This document shows positions 17,452 through 25,158 of a stretch of DNA of 64,000 nt, one piece after another; the first letter of the stretch is position 1; each line of letters starts with the position of its first letter. The notes beneath the pieces are model-generated. The model saw only the letters and a program-made list of their open reading frames with translations. It did not search any database and was not told where the DNA came from. The translations under genes and the position numbers were made by a program. Origin of the DNA: Faecalispora anaeroviscerum (lineage in GTDB: Bacteria > Bacillota > Clostridia > Oscillospirales > Acutalibacteraceae); the NCBI RefSeq assembly GCF_947568225.1, contig NZ_CANOOQ010000001.1, forward strand, positions 1,798,001 to 1,862,000, given 5' to 3'.

Positions 17452-17481
17452 TGTGGAAAAGTCTGTGGAAAGTGTGGAATA
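17452..17481 (+). repeat. Three closely spaced TGTGGAAA-like repeats
   Basis: TGTGGAAAA (17452), TGTGGAAAG (17464) and TGTGGAATA (17473) differ by one or two bases from the complement of the DnaA box TTATCCACA. No dnaA, dnaN or rpmH is nearby, so origin function is not claimed. The rest of 17332-17557 shows nothing else recognisable. Confidence 0.4.
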
Positions 17482-17557
17482 AAAAGGAAATCTTTCTTTA
17501 TCTTAAAAACATTATGTTAAGTAGAGCAAAAAGAAGTGAGTTTTTTTAAAAAACACC

Positions 17558-17586
17558 TTGAAAACAAAATAGGAATATGATAAAAT
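17558..17586 (+). promoter_or_regulatory. Promoter of tRNA-Gly
   Basis: TTGAAA (17558-17563), 17-bp spacer, TAAAAT (17581-17586). Start near 17593, 28 bp before the tRNA. Confidence 0.65.
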
Positions 17587-17620
17587 TCAATAGTTATAAA
17601 AGTAATTATATGCTCTATTC

Positions 17621-17694
17621 GCGGATGTAGTTTAGTGGCAGAACTTCAGCTTCCCAAGCTGACCGTGTGGGTTCGATTCCCATCATCCGCTCCA
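17621..17694 (+). tRNA. tRNA-Gly (anticodon CCC)
   Basis: Complete cloverleaf with encoded CCA. The acceptor GCGGATG pairs with CATCCGC (17684-17690), followed by T and CCA. The anticodon arm TCAGC-TTCCCAA-GCTGA places CCC at positions 34-36, and the T arm carries GGTTCGATTCC. It is followed at once by a strong terminator. Confidence 0.95.
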
Positions 17695-17697
17695 ACG

Positions 17698-17726
17698 AAA
17701 AAGCCAGCCTTCAAGGCTGGCTTTTT
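17698..17726 (+). terminator. Terminator of tRNA-Gly
   Basis: AAAAAGCCAGCCTT / AAGGCTGGCTTTTT, a short tight hairpin with T-run, directly behind the CCA end. Confidence 0.85.
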
Positions 17727-17836
17727 GCAGATGCTTGGGATGAGAACCCAAGAAAAGTGGCAAAAGGGACGCAGGCTTTTGGATGGTGGGCAGAAAAACG
17801 GTTTTACCGCGGAACGCGTGCTATGGCCGCTACACC

Positions 17837-17857
17837 CGATTCCCATCATCCGCTCCA
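17837..17857 (+). pseudogene. tRNA-Gly 3' fragment (second copy of T-arm/acceptor end)
   Basis: Twenty-one bases at 17837-17857 are identical to 17674-17694, the T-loop to CCA end of the intact tRNA-Gly, offset by 163 bp. The 5' part of a tRNA is missing here. As behind the intact gene, a terminator follows directly, and a related stretch with ACCCA..AAAA..G.CAAAAGG.C comes after each terminator. This is either an attachment-site duplication or the remains of a second tRNA. Confidence 0.7.
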
Positions 17858-17898
17858 AAAGAAACAAGCCAACCTTTTCGGGTTGGCTTGTTTCTTTT
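17857..17898 (+). terminator. Terminator-type hairpin behind the tRNA fragment
   Basis: An 18-bp perfect stem (arms 17857-17874 and 17881-17898) with loop TTTTCG and a T-rich 3' arm. Confidence 0.7.
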
Positions 17899-17996
17899 GC
17901 GGTTGTTTGGAGATCAAACCCACAAAATTGACAAAAGGACACGAGAAAAAATTTACACCGGATAATATGGTGTTGCTGCACGAGCTTTTTTGGGTC

Positions 17997-18044
17997 TTAC
18001 TCTCCATCTTCGCTATATCCACTGTGTATATGTAAATCAACCAT
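17997..18044 (-). pseudogene. Truncated PHP-domain phosphoesterase, first 15 codons
   Basis: ATG at 18044 gives MVDLHIHSGYSEDGE and then TAA. The DLHIHSxYSxDG pattern holds the first metal-binding histidines of the PHP fold. Nothing downstream in any frame continues the family, so the gene is cut at about 17997. It is in frame with the MFS gene. Confidence 0.6.
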
Positions 18045-19220
18045 CAATTTTCTTTTCTCCTTTACACTTTTCAATAGCAGCTCGTGCATAACAAACATAA
18101 GTGCCAATATCAAAAGCAGATACAGTGGCAGCAACGCTACACTAATATTATTTGCAATCACCCCAAACAGCGGAGGCATAAAACAAGTTCCCACATAAGC
18201 ACAGGCCATTTGTACACCAATAATGGCCTGCGACCGATCCGCGCCAAAGTTTGCAGGGGTGGCGTGAATGATTGAGGGATAAATCGGTGCACAACCAAGA
18301 CCGATCAAAATTAGCCCAACCAGTGTGGCATTTTCATTAAATGGCAGAAATAAGGCGGCAATGCCAATTAGGATGATGCACTCGCCTAAGCGCACCATGT
18401 TCGTATCATTCAGCTTCATCGTAAGAAAGCCGCAAAAACCCCGGCCAATGGTAATCCCGATAAAGAACAGGCCGGCAAAACCCGCCGCTGTTTCTGCCGA
18501 AACCCCTTTGTAAAGCACCAGATAGCTACTTGTCCATAAACCTGTTGTCTGCTCTATGGCACAGTAACAAAAGAATGTGAGCATCACTTCTTTTGCGCCG
18601 GGAATCCTCACAATCTGCCGCAAAGAGAGGGCCTTCTCCGTACCTTGATCGCTTTTGCTTGCTTCTTCTGTATCCCTGCTTTTCCAGAGAGGAAGACTAA
18701 ACAGCAAAACGGAAGTCAATGCAATTTGCAGAACAGCAATATATCGATAACCCATACTCCAACTTTGTCCACCGGTCAAAGCATGACCCATAATGTATGG
18801 GCCAAGAGATGCACCAACACCCCACATACAATGAAGCCAACTCATATGACGGCTTGCATAGTGCAAAGCTACATAATTGTTAAGTGCAGCATCGACGCTC
18901 CCCGCTCCCAGGCCATATGGAATTGCCCACAAACACAAACTCCCAAAAGAAGGACTGATAGAAAAACCAAATAATGCAGTTGCTGTCATTGCTACACTGA
19001 TTTCAGTGACCTTTCCTGTTCCAAGCTTCCGAGTAAGTCTGTCGCTTTGTAAACTGGAAATAATTGTTCCAAGTGCAATTATCATTGAAATGATACCCGC
19101 ATAAGAAACGGGTACGCCAAATCCACCATACATTGACGGCCATGCTGAACCAAGTAAAGAGTCAGGCAACCCAAGACTGATAAAAGCGAAATAGATAACT
19201 AACAATAATATATGAACCAC
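17997..19220 (-). CDS. MFS transporter with appended PHP-gene start codons
   Basis: Inner-membrane transporter of the major facilitator superfamily, about 392 residues of transporter with twelve predicted hydrophobic segments (for example residues 2-20, 36-57, 75-95). Substrate unknown. The last 15 codons (18044-17997) read MVDLHIHSGYSEDGE, the diagnostic N-terminus of PHP-domain phosphoesterases. An AAAGGAG ribosome site lies shortly before that ATG, so two genes appear merged and the second broken. The coding region is visibly AT-richer than its neighbours. The start ATG at 19220 is preceded by a CGGAGGAA-like site. Probably acquired DNA. Confidence 0.8.
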   Translation of the reverse strand: MVHILLLVIYFAFISLGLPDSLLGSAWPSMYGGFGVPVSYAGIISMIIALGTIISSLQSDRLTRKLGTGKVTEISVAMTATALFGFSISPSFGSLCLWAIPYGLGAGSVDAALNNYVALHYASRHMSWLHCMWGVGASLGPYIMGHALTGGQSWSMGYRYIAVLQIALTSVLLFSLPLWKSRDTEEASKSDQGTEKALSLRQIVRIPGAKEVMLTFFCYCAIEQTTGLWTSSYLVLYKGVSAETAAGFAGLFFIGITIGRGFCGFLTMKLNDTNMVRLGECIILIGIAALFLPFNENATLVGLILIGLGCAPIYPSIIHATPANFGADRSQAIIGVQMACAYVGTCFMPPLFGVIANNISVALLPLYLLLILALMFVMHELLLKSVKEKRKLMVDLHIHSGYSEDGE

Positions 19221-19549
19221 ATTTTATTCCTCCGTATTTTTATGATAGAATTATATCATCATTAACGATGGATATATATCAATATTTTCTATTTTATATA
19301 ATAATACCTTCAAACCGCTTGCAAGAAGATTCTGTATGTAACAACACAAGTGCCACTGTACGAAAATCCTGATTAACATGCAAGTTAAAAATAAGCCCTA
19401 TCAGTTCACGATATTTTCCTGCATAATAAAAAACTCCTTGTTACCGATTACGTACTTGTGCTTCTGCAGCACCCTCGTTAATTTGTGCAGGGAAAGAGAG
19501 GACGGCAGGTCAATTCTTCGCTATACTTTTGGTAAGGAGAGAGAATGAC
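19221..19549. other. AT-rich intergenic region between MFS and araC-type genes
   Basis: It holds divergent upstream regions and a short TATATAT-rich stretch around 19270-19310. No RNA gene or clear repeat is seen. A promoter for the regulator is likely but not convincing by eye. Confidence 0.3.
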
Positions 19550-20401
19550 ATGGAATGGATGAACCGGTTAAACATGAGTATCCGTTATATTGAGGAACAT
19601 TTGACAGAGGAGATTGATTACGAGCAGTTGGCCCAAATCGCCTGCTGCTCCCCGTATCACTTTCAAAGAATGTTTGCTTATATGGCAGAGGTCCCACTTT
19701 CCGAATACATCCGCAGAAGACGGATGTCTCTGGCGGCGGTGGATTTGCAGGATCGGGAAGCAAAAATTATTGACATCGCGATGAAATATGGTTACACTTC
19801 TCCCACCGCGTTTAACCGGGCTTTTCAAAGCGTTCACAAAACCGCACCCTCCTTGATCCGTGAAAAGGGTGCCAAAATCAAGTCATTTCCTCCGATCAGT
19901 TTTAAAATTACGATCAAAGGAGTGGAAGAAATGAACTATCGAATCGAACAGAAAGAGGCATTTCGCATTGTAGGGGTCTCTCAGCCGCTGTACCATGAAA
20001 TTGAGAAAAACTTTGAGATTGTCCCTCAAATGTGGCAACGGGCCGCGGCAGACGGCACAGCGCAGCGCCTGGCGTCTATGATAGACAGCGAGCCCAAAGG
20101 GATCCTGGGGGTCAGCGTATGTGGCTGCACAGAGGAATGGAGATATTTGATTGCAGCCGCAAGTACGCAGGCCACTGGTGACAAACTGGAGGAATACACT
20201 GTACCGGCGTTTACCTGGGCGATCTTTTCCGGTGCAGGCCAATGCCCTCAGGCAATACAGAAGCTTGAGCAGCAAATTGTAACGGAGTGGCTCCCCACCT
20301 CGGGATATGAGTATGACAACGGGCCGGACATTGAAGTATATTTTAATGCCGACCCACTCAACGCACAATATGAGGTATGGATTCCCGTTGTGAAAAAATA
20401 A
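19550..20401 (+). CDS. AraC-family regulator with GyrI-like effector domain
   Basis: 283 residues. The N-terminal AraC-type double helix-turn-helix includes YEQLAQIACCSPYHFQRMF (about residues 21-39) and IIDIAMKYGYTSPTAFNRAF (about 75-94). The C-terminal half (about 125-283) is a GyrI-like/SOUL effector-binding fold (MNYRIEQKEAFRIVGVSQPL; ending YEVWIPVVKK), found in BmrR/Rob-type multidrug regulators. The ribosome site AAGGAGAG is 8 nt before ATG 19550; the longer frame from 19529 overlaps it. It sits beside the MFS gene, which may be its target. Confidence 0.85.
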   Translation: MEWMNRLNMSIRYIEEHLTEEIDYEQLAQIACCSPYHFQRMFAYMAEVPLSEYIRRRRMSLAAVDLQDREAKIIDIAMKYGYTSPTAFNRAFQSVHKTAPSLIREKGAKIKSFPPISFKITIKGVEEMNYRIEQKEAFRIVGVSQPLYHEIEKNFEIVPQMWQRAAADGTAQRLASMIDSEPKGILGVSVCGCTEEWRYLIAAASTQATGDKLEEYTVPAFTWAIFSGAGQCPQAIQKLEQQIVTEWLPTSGYEYDNGPDIEVYFNADPLNAQYEVWIPVVKK

Positions 20402-20431
20402 AAAGCAGCGCCGTATCCGACGCTTTGACAA

Positions 20432-20473
20432 AACAGAGAGGCCAGCCCAAAGCAGGGTTGGCCTCTCTGTTTC
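20432..20473 (+). terminator. Terminator of the araC-type gene
   Basis: AACAGAGAGGCCAGCCC (20432-20448) pairs with GGGTTGGCCTCTCTGTT (20455-20471). It may also serve the convergent acetyltransferase gene. Confidence 0.75.
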
Positions 20474-20487
20474 AATTGTGGCAAAAA

Positions 20488-20985
20488 TCAGCTTTTTGCG
20501 CCTTCGAAAGACAACATATAATGTCGCACGTCCATCTTACTACCATCCCGTTCAAATCCGTCTTGCTCAACAGATATGCATTGAAAATCGAAGTGTCGTA
20601 ATATTTTTTCGCTGGCAATATTATCAGCAACTACATCCGCATAAAAAACGGCAGACGGAGATTTTTCTTTCATTTTCATCAGCATCTCATCCACCATGTG
20701 AGTAGCAAACGCTTTTCCCCAAAAAATCTTTTTCAGTTGGTAAAAAACACCATACCTCTCTTGTGGCCCCTCCATGGGAATACAGCCGACTACACCCACG
20801 ACCTCATCCTCCACCCGAATTACAAACACGTCGAAAGCAGACAAGTTATCAATTCTGCTGCGTATCTGCTCCAGTAAGCAGGGCGATGGAATCGCAGTGT
20901 AGCGAATAACATCCTCATCCCCCCACAAGTTCAACAGTTCTTCTGCATGGTGAGCAGAAAGGGGTTCCCATTTAAAATCGACGAT
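20488..20985 (-). CDS. GNAT-family N-acetyltransferase (no standard start codon)
   Basis: About 165 residues resembling ribosomal-protein-alanine or spermidine acetyltransferase-like GNATs: N-terminal WEPLSAHHAEELLNLWGDEDVIRY, middle VIRVEDEVVGVVGCIPM, and the acetyl-CoA loop region with NIASEKILRHFDFQ. A very strong site AAAGGAGGTGA (21000-20990) is followed after 7 nt by ATC at 20985 in frame, where ATG would be expected. No in-frame ATG, GTG or TTG lies near. Upstream the frame only overlaps the next gene. Either ATC initiates weakly or a G-to-C change removed the start codon. Confidence 0.65.
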   Translation of the reverse strand: MVDFKWEPLSAHHAEELLNLWGDEDVIRYTAIPSPCLLEQIRSRIDNLSAFDVFVIRVEDEVVGVVGCIPMEGPQERYGVFYQLKKIFWGKAFATHMVDEMLMKMKEKSPSAVFYADVVADNIASEKILRHFDFQCISVEQDGFERDGSKMDVRHYMLSFEGAKS

Positions 20986-21028
20986 AAAATCACCTCCTTT
21001 TTGGTCAATGTTCCCTCCTGAATGCAGA

Positions 21029-21697
21029 TTATTTGCCGGAAGTCGGCTCAAAAGCGGCGAGAGGATTGCCGTCCAGAATCGTTTGCACCTCTTCGTATCC
21101 CTCCGGGAACGCATAATTGTACCGAGCCGGCAACGCAAAGACATACTTGGAATTCCTGCCCAGTTCACTGGGATTGATTGGTGCCGCACCGATGGAAAAC
21201 TCTTCGTTTTGCAGTTGATTCCACTGCTCCAGCGTTAAGATCATGATCGGAATATCTTGACGCGGAACTTGGCTGGTCCATCGCGGGTCACGAATAGAGA
21301 TCTGCGGGCCCTTGAACACCCGTGCCTTGCTTCCTGTGTTTTTAATGTCAGTTCCCTTCCACTCGCCATTTAGGATGGTGTAACCCTCAAAATCCTGTGG
21401 CAGGGCAACCGTAAAACCATAGGCTTTGTTCGTGTAAACCACCGCGTTCATCACACTGGAAGACGCATTCCCGGAATTTTCAAGAGCCGATTCCGAAGCA
21501 GAGGAACTCTCTGCCATACTGCCAGCCAGAGAGCCGGCAGGTTCACTCCCAGACTGAGATGTCCCCGGAGCTAGAGGGAAGCGCCCCTGAGTCACCCAAA
21601 AGAAAGCAATAGCTCCCACAATCAGAGCCAACAGGATACAAATTACAACCCAGAGTCTGCTCACTCTCGGTGATTTTTTCATATACTTTGCCGACAC
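21029..21697 (-). CDS. Membrane-anchored extracytoplasmic protein of unknown function
   Basis: 222 residues. A basic start (KYMKKSPRVSRL), one transmembrane helix (WVVICILLALIVGAIAFFWV, about residues 16-35), a Ser/Ala/Gly-rich linker (about 45-85), then a compact domain beginning YTNKAYGFTVALPQDFEGY. That opening resembles PsbP-like/MOG1 folds found in secreted Firmicute proteins, but I do not recognise the family with confidence. The start is GTG at 21697 behind AGGAAG; ATG at 21682 is an alternative. It lies just upstream of the acetyltransferase on the same strand. Confidence 0.6.
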   Translation of the reverse strand: MSAKYMKKSPRVSRLWVVICILLALIVGAIAFFWVTQGRFPLAPGTSQSGSEPAGSLAGSMAESSSASESALENSGNASSSVMNAVVYTNKAYGFTVALPQDFEGYTILNGEWKGTDIKNTGSKARVFKGPQISIRDPRWTSQVPRQDIPIMILTLEQWNQLQNEEFSIGAAPINPSELGRNSKYVFALPARYNYAFPEGYEEVQTILDGNPLAAFEPTSGK

Positions 21698-21986
21698 GGC
21701 AGCACTTCCTTTCCTCTATGCGCCAAACAGCGCCAATTGCCAAAAACATCTTTGTCATTGCTCCCGAACCGGTTTCATCGGAATCGGCAAAGCAAATCCT
21801 TCGCCCTAACCATAGCAGGCAGCAAACGGATTGTCAACAGAAAATCTTTCTTTTTCAGCCCTCCACAACCGGCTTTCCCCTATGTACAAGAAGAAAAGAA
21901 CCACCCCACCGCAAACGAATTACAATCTGGCGAGCTGGTTCTTCCTTTGCGGTTGTAAAGACCGTCGGGCAACAGCGAAAATACAA
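21698..21986. other. Non-coding stretch upstream of the membrane protein
   Basis: Inverted pairs AAGAACCA (about 21894) with TGGTTCTT (about 21941) and CCGCAAA (about 21908) with TTTGCGG (about 21953) interleave, as in a possible structured element. No coding capacity is convincing. Confidence 0.3.
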
Positions 21987-22026
21987 CAAAAAAGGACGCC
22001 GCGAAATAAATTCACGGCATCCTTTT
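21987..22026 (-). terminator. Terminator of the rplJ-rplL operon
   Basis: Leftward GGATGCCGTGAA / TTCGCGGCGTCC (22022-21994, with G-U pairs) followed by U6. Confidence 0.8.
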
Positions 22027-22043
22027 GATTGCAACAAGAAATC

Positions 22044-22418
22044 TTATTTAACTTCGACTTCTGCGCCAGCCTCAGCAAGCTTCGCTCTGATTGCTTCAGC
22101 GTCGTCCTTGGAAGCACCCTCTTTAACGTTCTTGGGAGCGCCATCAACGAGTTCCTTCGCTTCTTTCAGGCCCAGGCCGGTGATCTCGCGAACAACCTTA
22201 ATAACCTGGATCTTGTTAGCGCCGGCAGCCTTCAGCACAACGTCAAACTCGGTCTTCTCTTCTGCAACAGGAGCAGCAGCAGCCGGAGCAGCAGCAACAG
22301 CAACAGGAGCAGCAGCGGAAACGCCGAACTCCTCTTCCAGAGCCTTAACGAGCTCGGACAGCTCGAGAACGGTGAGAGCCTTAACATCTTCAATCAACTT
22401 AACAACTTTATCAGACAT
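22044..22418 (-). CDS. rplL: 50S ribosomal protein L7/L12
   Basis: 124 residues of the ribosomal stalk, which recruits translation GTPases. N-terminal dimerisation domain (VVKLIEDVKALTVLELSELVKALEEEFGV; core LIEDVKALTVLELSELVK), Ala/Pro-rich hinge (about 34-50) and the conserved C-terminal domain (KTEFDVVLKAAGANKIQVIK core, GLGLKEAKELVDGAP). It follows rplJ by 41 bp with its own GGAGG site and ends at a terminator. Confidence 0.98.
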   Translation of the reverse strand: MSDKVVKLIEDVKALTVLELSELVKALEEEFGVSAAAPVAVAAAPAAAAPVAEEKTEFDVVLKAAGANKIQVIKVVREITGLGLKEAKELVDGAPKNVKEGASKDDAEAIRAKLAEAGAEVEVK

Positions 22419-22459
22419 GGTGGAACCTCCAAATTTAAATTTTAAATTTTTTCAAGCAA

Positions 22460-22996
22460 TCAGGCGTTTGCAGCCTGCTTTTCGGCAATCGCATTGAGCG
22501 CGACCACCAGGCCTTTCATTGTTCCGTTCAGAACAGTGACAAAACCGGTAATGGGGGCATTCAAGCCACCCAGAGCCCTCGCAACCAGAACCTCTTTCGA
22601 GGGCAGCTCCGCCAGCTCTTTCACCGCAGCGGCATCAACGGCACCGCCGTCAACAAAACCCGCCTTGATCTCGAACTTCTTATTCTTCTCCGCAAACGCA
22701 GACAGAATCTTTGCACCGGACACATAGTTGTCCTCGCTGTAAGCGATTGCAGTGGTACCTTCCAGTACATGATCCAGACCCTCGATCCCCGCGTCTTTCA
22801 GCGCACGGGACAGCAAGGTATTCTTGATCACGCGGTAGGTATCGCCGGCCTCACGCAGATCTTTTCTGAGTTTGGTGTCCTCGGCCACTGTGATGCCCTT
22901 ATAGCTGACGATCACACCGACACAAGCGGACTTGAGGTTTTCTTTCAGTTCAGCAACATACTGTTGCTTTTCCGCTAAAATCTTCTCACTTGGCAA
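22460..22996 (-). CDS. rplJ: 50S ribosomal protein L10
   Basis: 178 residues. It forms the base of the stalk, binding 23S rRNA and L7/L12 dimers. The N-terminal part (LKSACVGVIVSYKGITVAEDTKLRK; core VIVSYKGITVAEDTKLR) and the C-terminal helix that holds L12 are present. The start is TTG at 22996, with GGAGG 9 nt upstream; it reads MPSEKILAEKQQ. Directly downstream of the L10 leader, through which L10/L12 would repress their own synthesis. Confidence 0.97.
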   Translation of the reverse strand: MPSEKILAEKQQYVAELKENLKSACVGVIVSYKGITVAEDTKLRKDLREAGDTYRVIKNTLLSRALKDAGIEGLDHVLEGTTAIAYSEDNYVSGAKILSAFAEKNKKFEIKAGFVDGGAVDAAAVKELAELPSKEVLVARALGGLNAPITGFVTVLNGTMKGLVVALNAIAEKQAANA

Positions 22997-22999
22997 AAG

Positions 23000-23250
23000 T
23001 ATTCACCTCCATCGATCCAAAGGAATCGTGCGTATTCTTAAGTTATTAAGCATTGCTGATTTTCACAAAAACAAACATCATGATTCGTCAGCACTCTCTA
23101 ATAAACAAAAAAGCCTTTCCTGCAAGCGCAGGAAAGGCGTCACTTAGCTAAAAATAGACAATAAAGTGAACGGCTCTTTCCTCGGCAGGCCGAAACCGAA
23201 GCACGGTTTCATTAAGCATACGCACCTGCTGTCTTTGGATAAAGAACAGC
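23000..23250 (-). promoter_or_regulatory. L10 leader RNA with attenuator
   Basis: The 320 bp between rplA and rplJ hold a structured leftward leader, as found before rplJ across Firmicutes. Near the 5' end an ACCGTG..CGGTTT hairpin region lies at about 23190-23215. A strong intrinsic terminator GCCTTTCCTGC / GCAGGAAAGGC with U6 lies at 23138-23107, before the rplJ ribosome site. The terminator implies premature termination as the control step. Assignment as the L10 leader rests on position and the terminator, not on a covariance match. Confidence 0.75.
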
Positions 23251-23316
23251 TTTAGATACTATATCATTTTTCCGAAAGCTTGTCAAGAAAAAACCGCTCG
23301 GGCAACGAAGGGGAAA

Positions 23317-24015
23317 TTACATTCCGCCTACCTTGCTGGGATTGATTCTGACGCCGGGGCCCATAGTGGAAGCCACAACGCAGGATTTTACATACTGACC
23401 CTTGGAAGCGGAGGGCTTTGCCTTTACAATAGCGCCAAGCAGAGCGGAGAAGTTCTCCTGCAGCTTTTCGGTACCGAAAGAAACCTTGCCGATGGGGCAG
23501 TGAATGATGTTGGTTTTATCCAGACGATACTCGATCTTACCTGCCTTGGCCTCTTTTACCGCTTTGGCGATATCCGGGGTTACGGTGCCGGCCTTCGGGT
23601 TCGGCATGAGGCCGCGCGGGCCCAACACTTTACCAAGACGGCCAACCAGACCCATCATATCGGGTGTGGTGATCAGCACATCAAAGTCCATCCAGTTTTC
23701 AGACTGAATTTTCTGAACCATGTCTTCCGCACCGATAAACTCAGCGCCGGCTTCCTCAGCCAACTTCTGGTTATCACCCTTGCAGATCGCCAAAACGCGA
23801 ACCTGCTTGCCGGTGCCGTTCGGCAGAACGATCGCGCCGCGAACCTGCTGATCCGCATGGCGGCCGTCTACGCCCAACTTGACATGGACTTCGACTGTTT
23901 CATCAAATTTTGCGGTACCAGTCTTTACGCACAACTCCAGAGCATCCTGAGGATCATACAGCTTTGCGCGTTCAACCAGCTTGGCACCGTCTACATATTT
24001 CTTACCGTGTTTCAT
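23317..24015 (-). CDS. rplA: 50S ribosomal protein L1
   Basis: 232 residues, forming the L1 stalk near the E site. The characteristic start MKHGKKYVDGAKLVERAKLYDP (core KKYVDGAKLVERAKLY), the GRHADQQVRGAIVLPNGTGK segment and the domain II motif GLVGRLGKVLGPRGLMPNPK are all present. It follows rplK by about 55 bp in the standard nusG-rplK-rplA order. Confidence 0.98.
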   Translation of the reverse strand: MKHGKKYVDGAKLVERAKLYDPQDALELCVKTGTAKFDETVEVHVKLGVDGRHADQQVRGAIVLPNGTGKQVRVLAICKGDNQKLAEEAGAEFIGAEDMVQKIQSENWMDFDVLITTPDMMGLVGRLGKVLGPRGLMPNPKAGTVTPDIAKAVKEAKAGKIEYRLDKTNIIHCPIGKVSFGTEKLQENFSALLGAIVKAKPSASKGQYVKSCVVASTMGPGVRINPSKVGGM

Positions 24016-24069
24016 TGGTTTTCCTCCCTATTGAGTGGTAAAATCGGATTATTCCTCCCACCCGGGTGA

Positions 24070-24495
24070 TCAATCTACGACTTCAATGCCCATGCTGCGC
24101 GCGGTTCCCGCTACCATGCTCATGGCAGACTCTACGCTGGAAGCATTGAGATCGGGCATCTTCTGTTCCGCAATCTTCTTGACCTGCTCACGGGTAATCT
24201 TTGCAACCTTAGTCTTGTTCGGAACACCCGAACCACTCTCGATCCCGCAGGCTTTTTTGATAAGAATCGCAGCGGGCGGAGTTTTGGTAATGAACGAGAA
24301 AGAGCGGTCTGCGTAAACCGTGATCACCACAGGGATAATAAGACCGACGTCGTTCTTTGTGCGCTCATTGAATTCCTTCGTAAACGCCATAATGTTGACA
24401 CCGTGCTGACCGAGGGCCGGACCAACCGGGGGAGCCGGGGTCGCCTTGCCAGCGGGTATCTGGAGCTTAATAAAGCCCGTAACCTTTTGAGCCAT
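24070..24495 (-). CDS. rplK: 50S ribosomal protein L11
   Basis: 141 residues, part of the GTPase-associated centre and the RelA-sensing region. Begins MAQKVTGFIKLQIPAGKATP and contains PPVGPALGQHGVNIMAF and the C-terminal rRNA-binding domain ending ARSMGIEVVD. The ATG at 24495 follows GGAGGTGCAACAAA; the frame is open further upstream but that part is not L11. Confidence 0.98.
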   Translation of the reverse strand: MAQKVTGFIKLQIPAGKATPAPPVGPALGQHGVNIMAFTKEFNERTKNDVGLIIPVVITVYADRSFSFITKTPPAAILIKKACGIESGSGVPNKTKVAKITREQVKKIAEQKMPDLNASSVESAMSMVAGTARSMGIEVVD

Positions 24496-24614
24496 TTTGT
24501 TGCACCTCCAAAATTCGTGGTAGATGGCGGAACAGCAGCGATTGCGCCGTCCCTCCCACAGGGGCAAGCCCCTCATAATGAGCGGAAATTCCGCTGATTA
24601 TACTAAACTGTTGT

Positions 24615-25139
24615 TTAATCAGACACCAGCTCGGCCTGATCCAACTCAAGCTCTACCGGAGTCTCGCGTCCGAACATAGATACCGTGACACGAACACGGT
24701 TTTTGTCCAGATCCACTTCTTCGACCGTACCGACAAATCCTTCCAGCGGACCGTCCACAATATGGACCGAATCGCCCACCTGGTACGATACCTCCACGGT
24801 TTTCTTCTCCACGCCCATGCGCGCCACTTCCTCATCGGTAAGCGGAATCGGCTTGGACGTAGGTCCTACAAAACCGGTACAGCCGCGGATATTGCGAACC
24901 ACATACCAGGATTCATCGGTGAGGGCCATCTTCACCAAAACATAGCTGGGGTAGATCTTGCGCTCCACTTCACGTTTCTTTCCGTCCTTGATTTCAGTAA
25001 TCATCTCAGTCGGAACTCGGATTTCCTGAATCAAATCCTGAAGCTGGCGATTCTCCACCGTTTTTTCCAGGTTGGATGCCACTTTGTTCTCATACCCGGA
25101 ATAGGTATGAATCACGTACCACCTGACGTCTTCCGGCAT
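24615..25139 (-). CDS. nusG: Transcription elongation/antitermination factor NusG
   Basis: 174 residues. The N-terminal NGN domain (RWYVIHTYSGYENKVASNLE; core WYVIHTYSGYENKV) binds the RNA polymerase clamp, and the C-terminal KOW domain (VGDSVHIVDGPLEGFVGTVEE; core VDGPLEGFVGTV) contacts S10 or Rho. GGAGGAAATAACT precedes the ATG at 25139. Its 5' end is 20 bp from the secE stop. Confidence 0.97.
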   Translation of the reverse strand: MPEDVRWYVIHTYSGYENKVASNLEKTVENRQLQDLIQEIRVPTEMITEIKDGKKREVERKIYPSYVLVKMALTDESWYVVRNIRGCTGFVGPTSKPIPLTDEEVARMGVEKKTVEVSYQVGDSVHIVDGPLEGFVGTVEEVDLDKNRVRVTVSMFGRETPVELELDQAELVSD

Positions 25140-25158
25140 AGTTATTTCCTCCGCATAC

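Noticed and set aside
17452..17481. Chromosome replication origin
   Set aside because: Boxes are degenerate and no dnaA, dnaN, rpmH or gidA lies nearby.
17635..18040. Open frames over the tRNA-Gly and its terminators, including one ending in a tRNA-derived peptide
   Set aside because: Translations of tRNA and hairpin sequence; no ribosome sites.
20986..21189. N-terminal extension of the acetyltransferase to an upstream ATG
   Set aside because: It lies antisense-frame inside the end of the neighbouring membrane-protein gene and matches no GNAT sequence.
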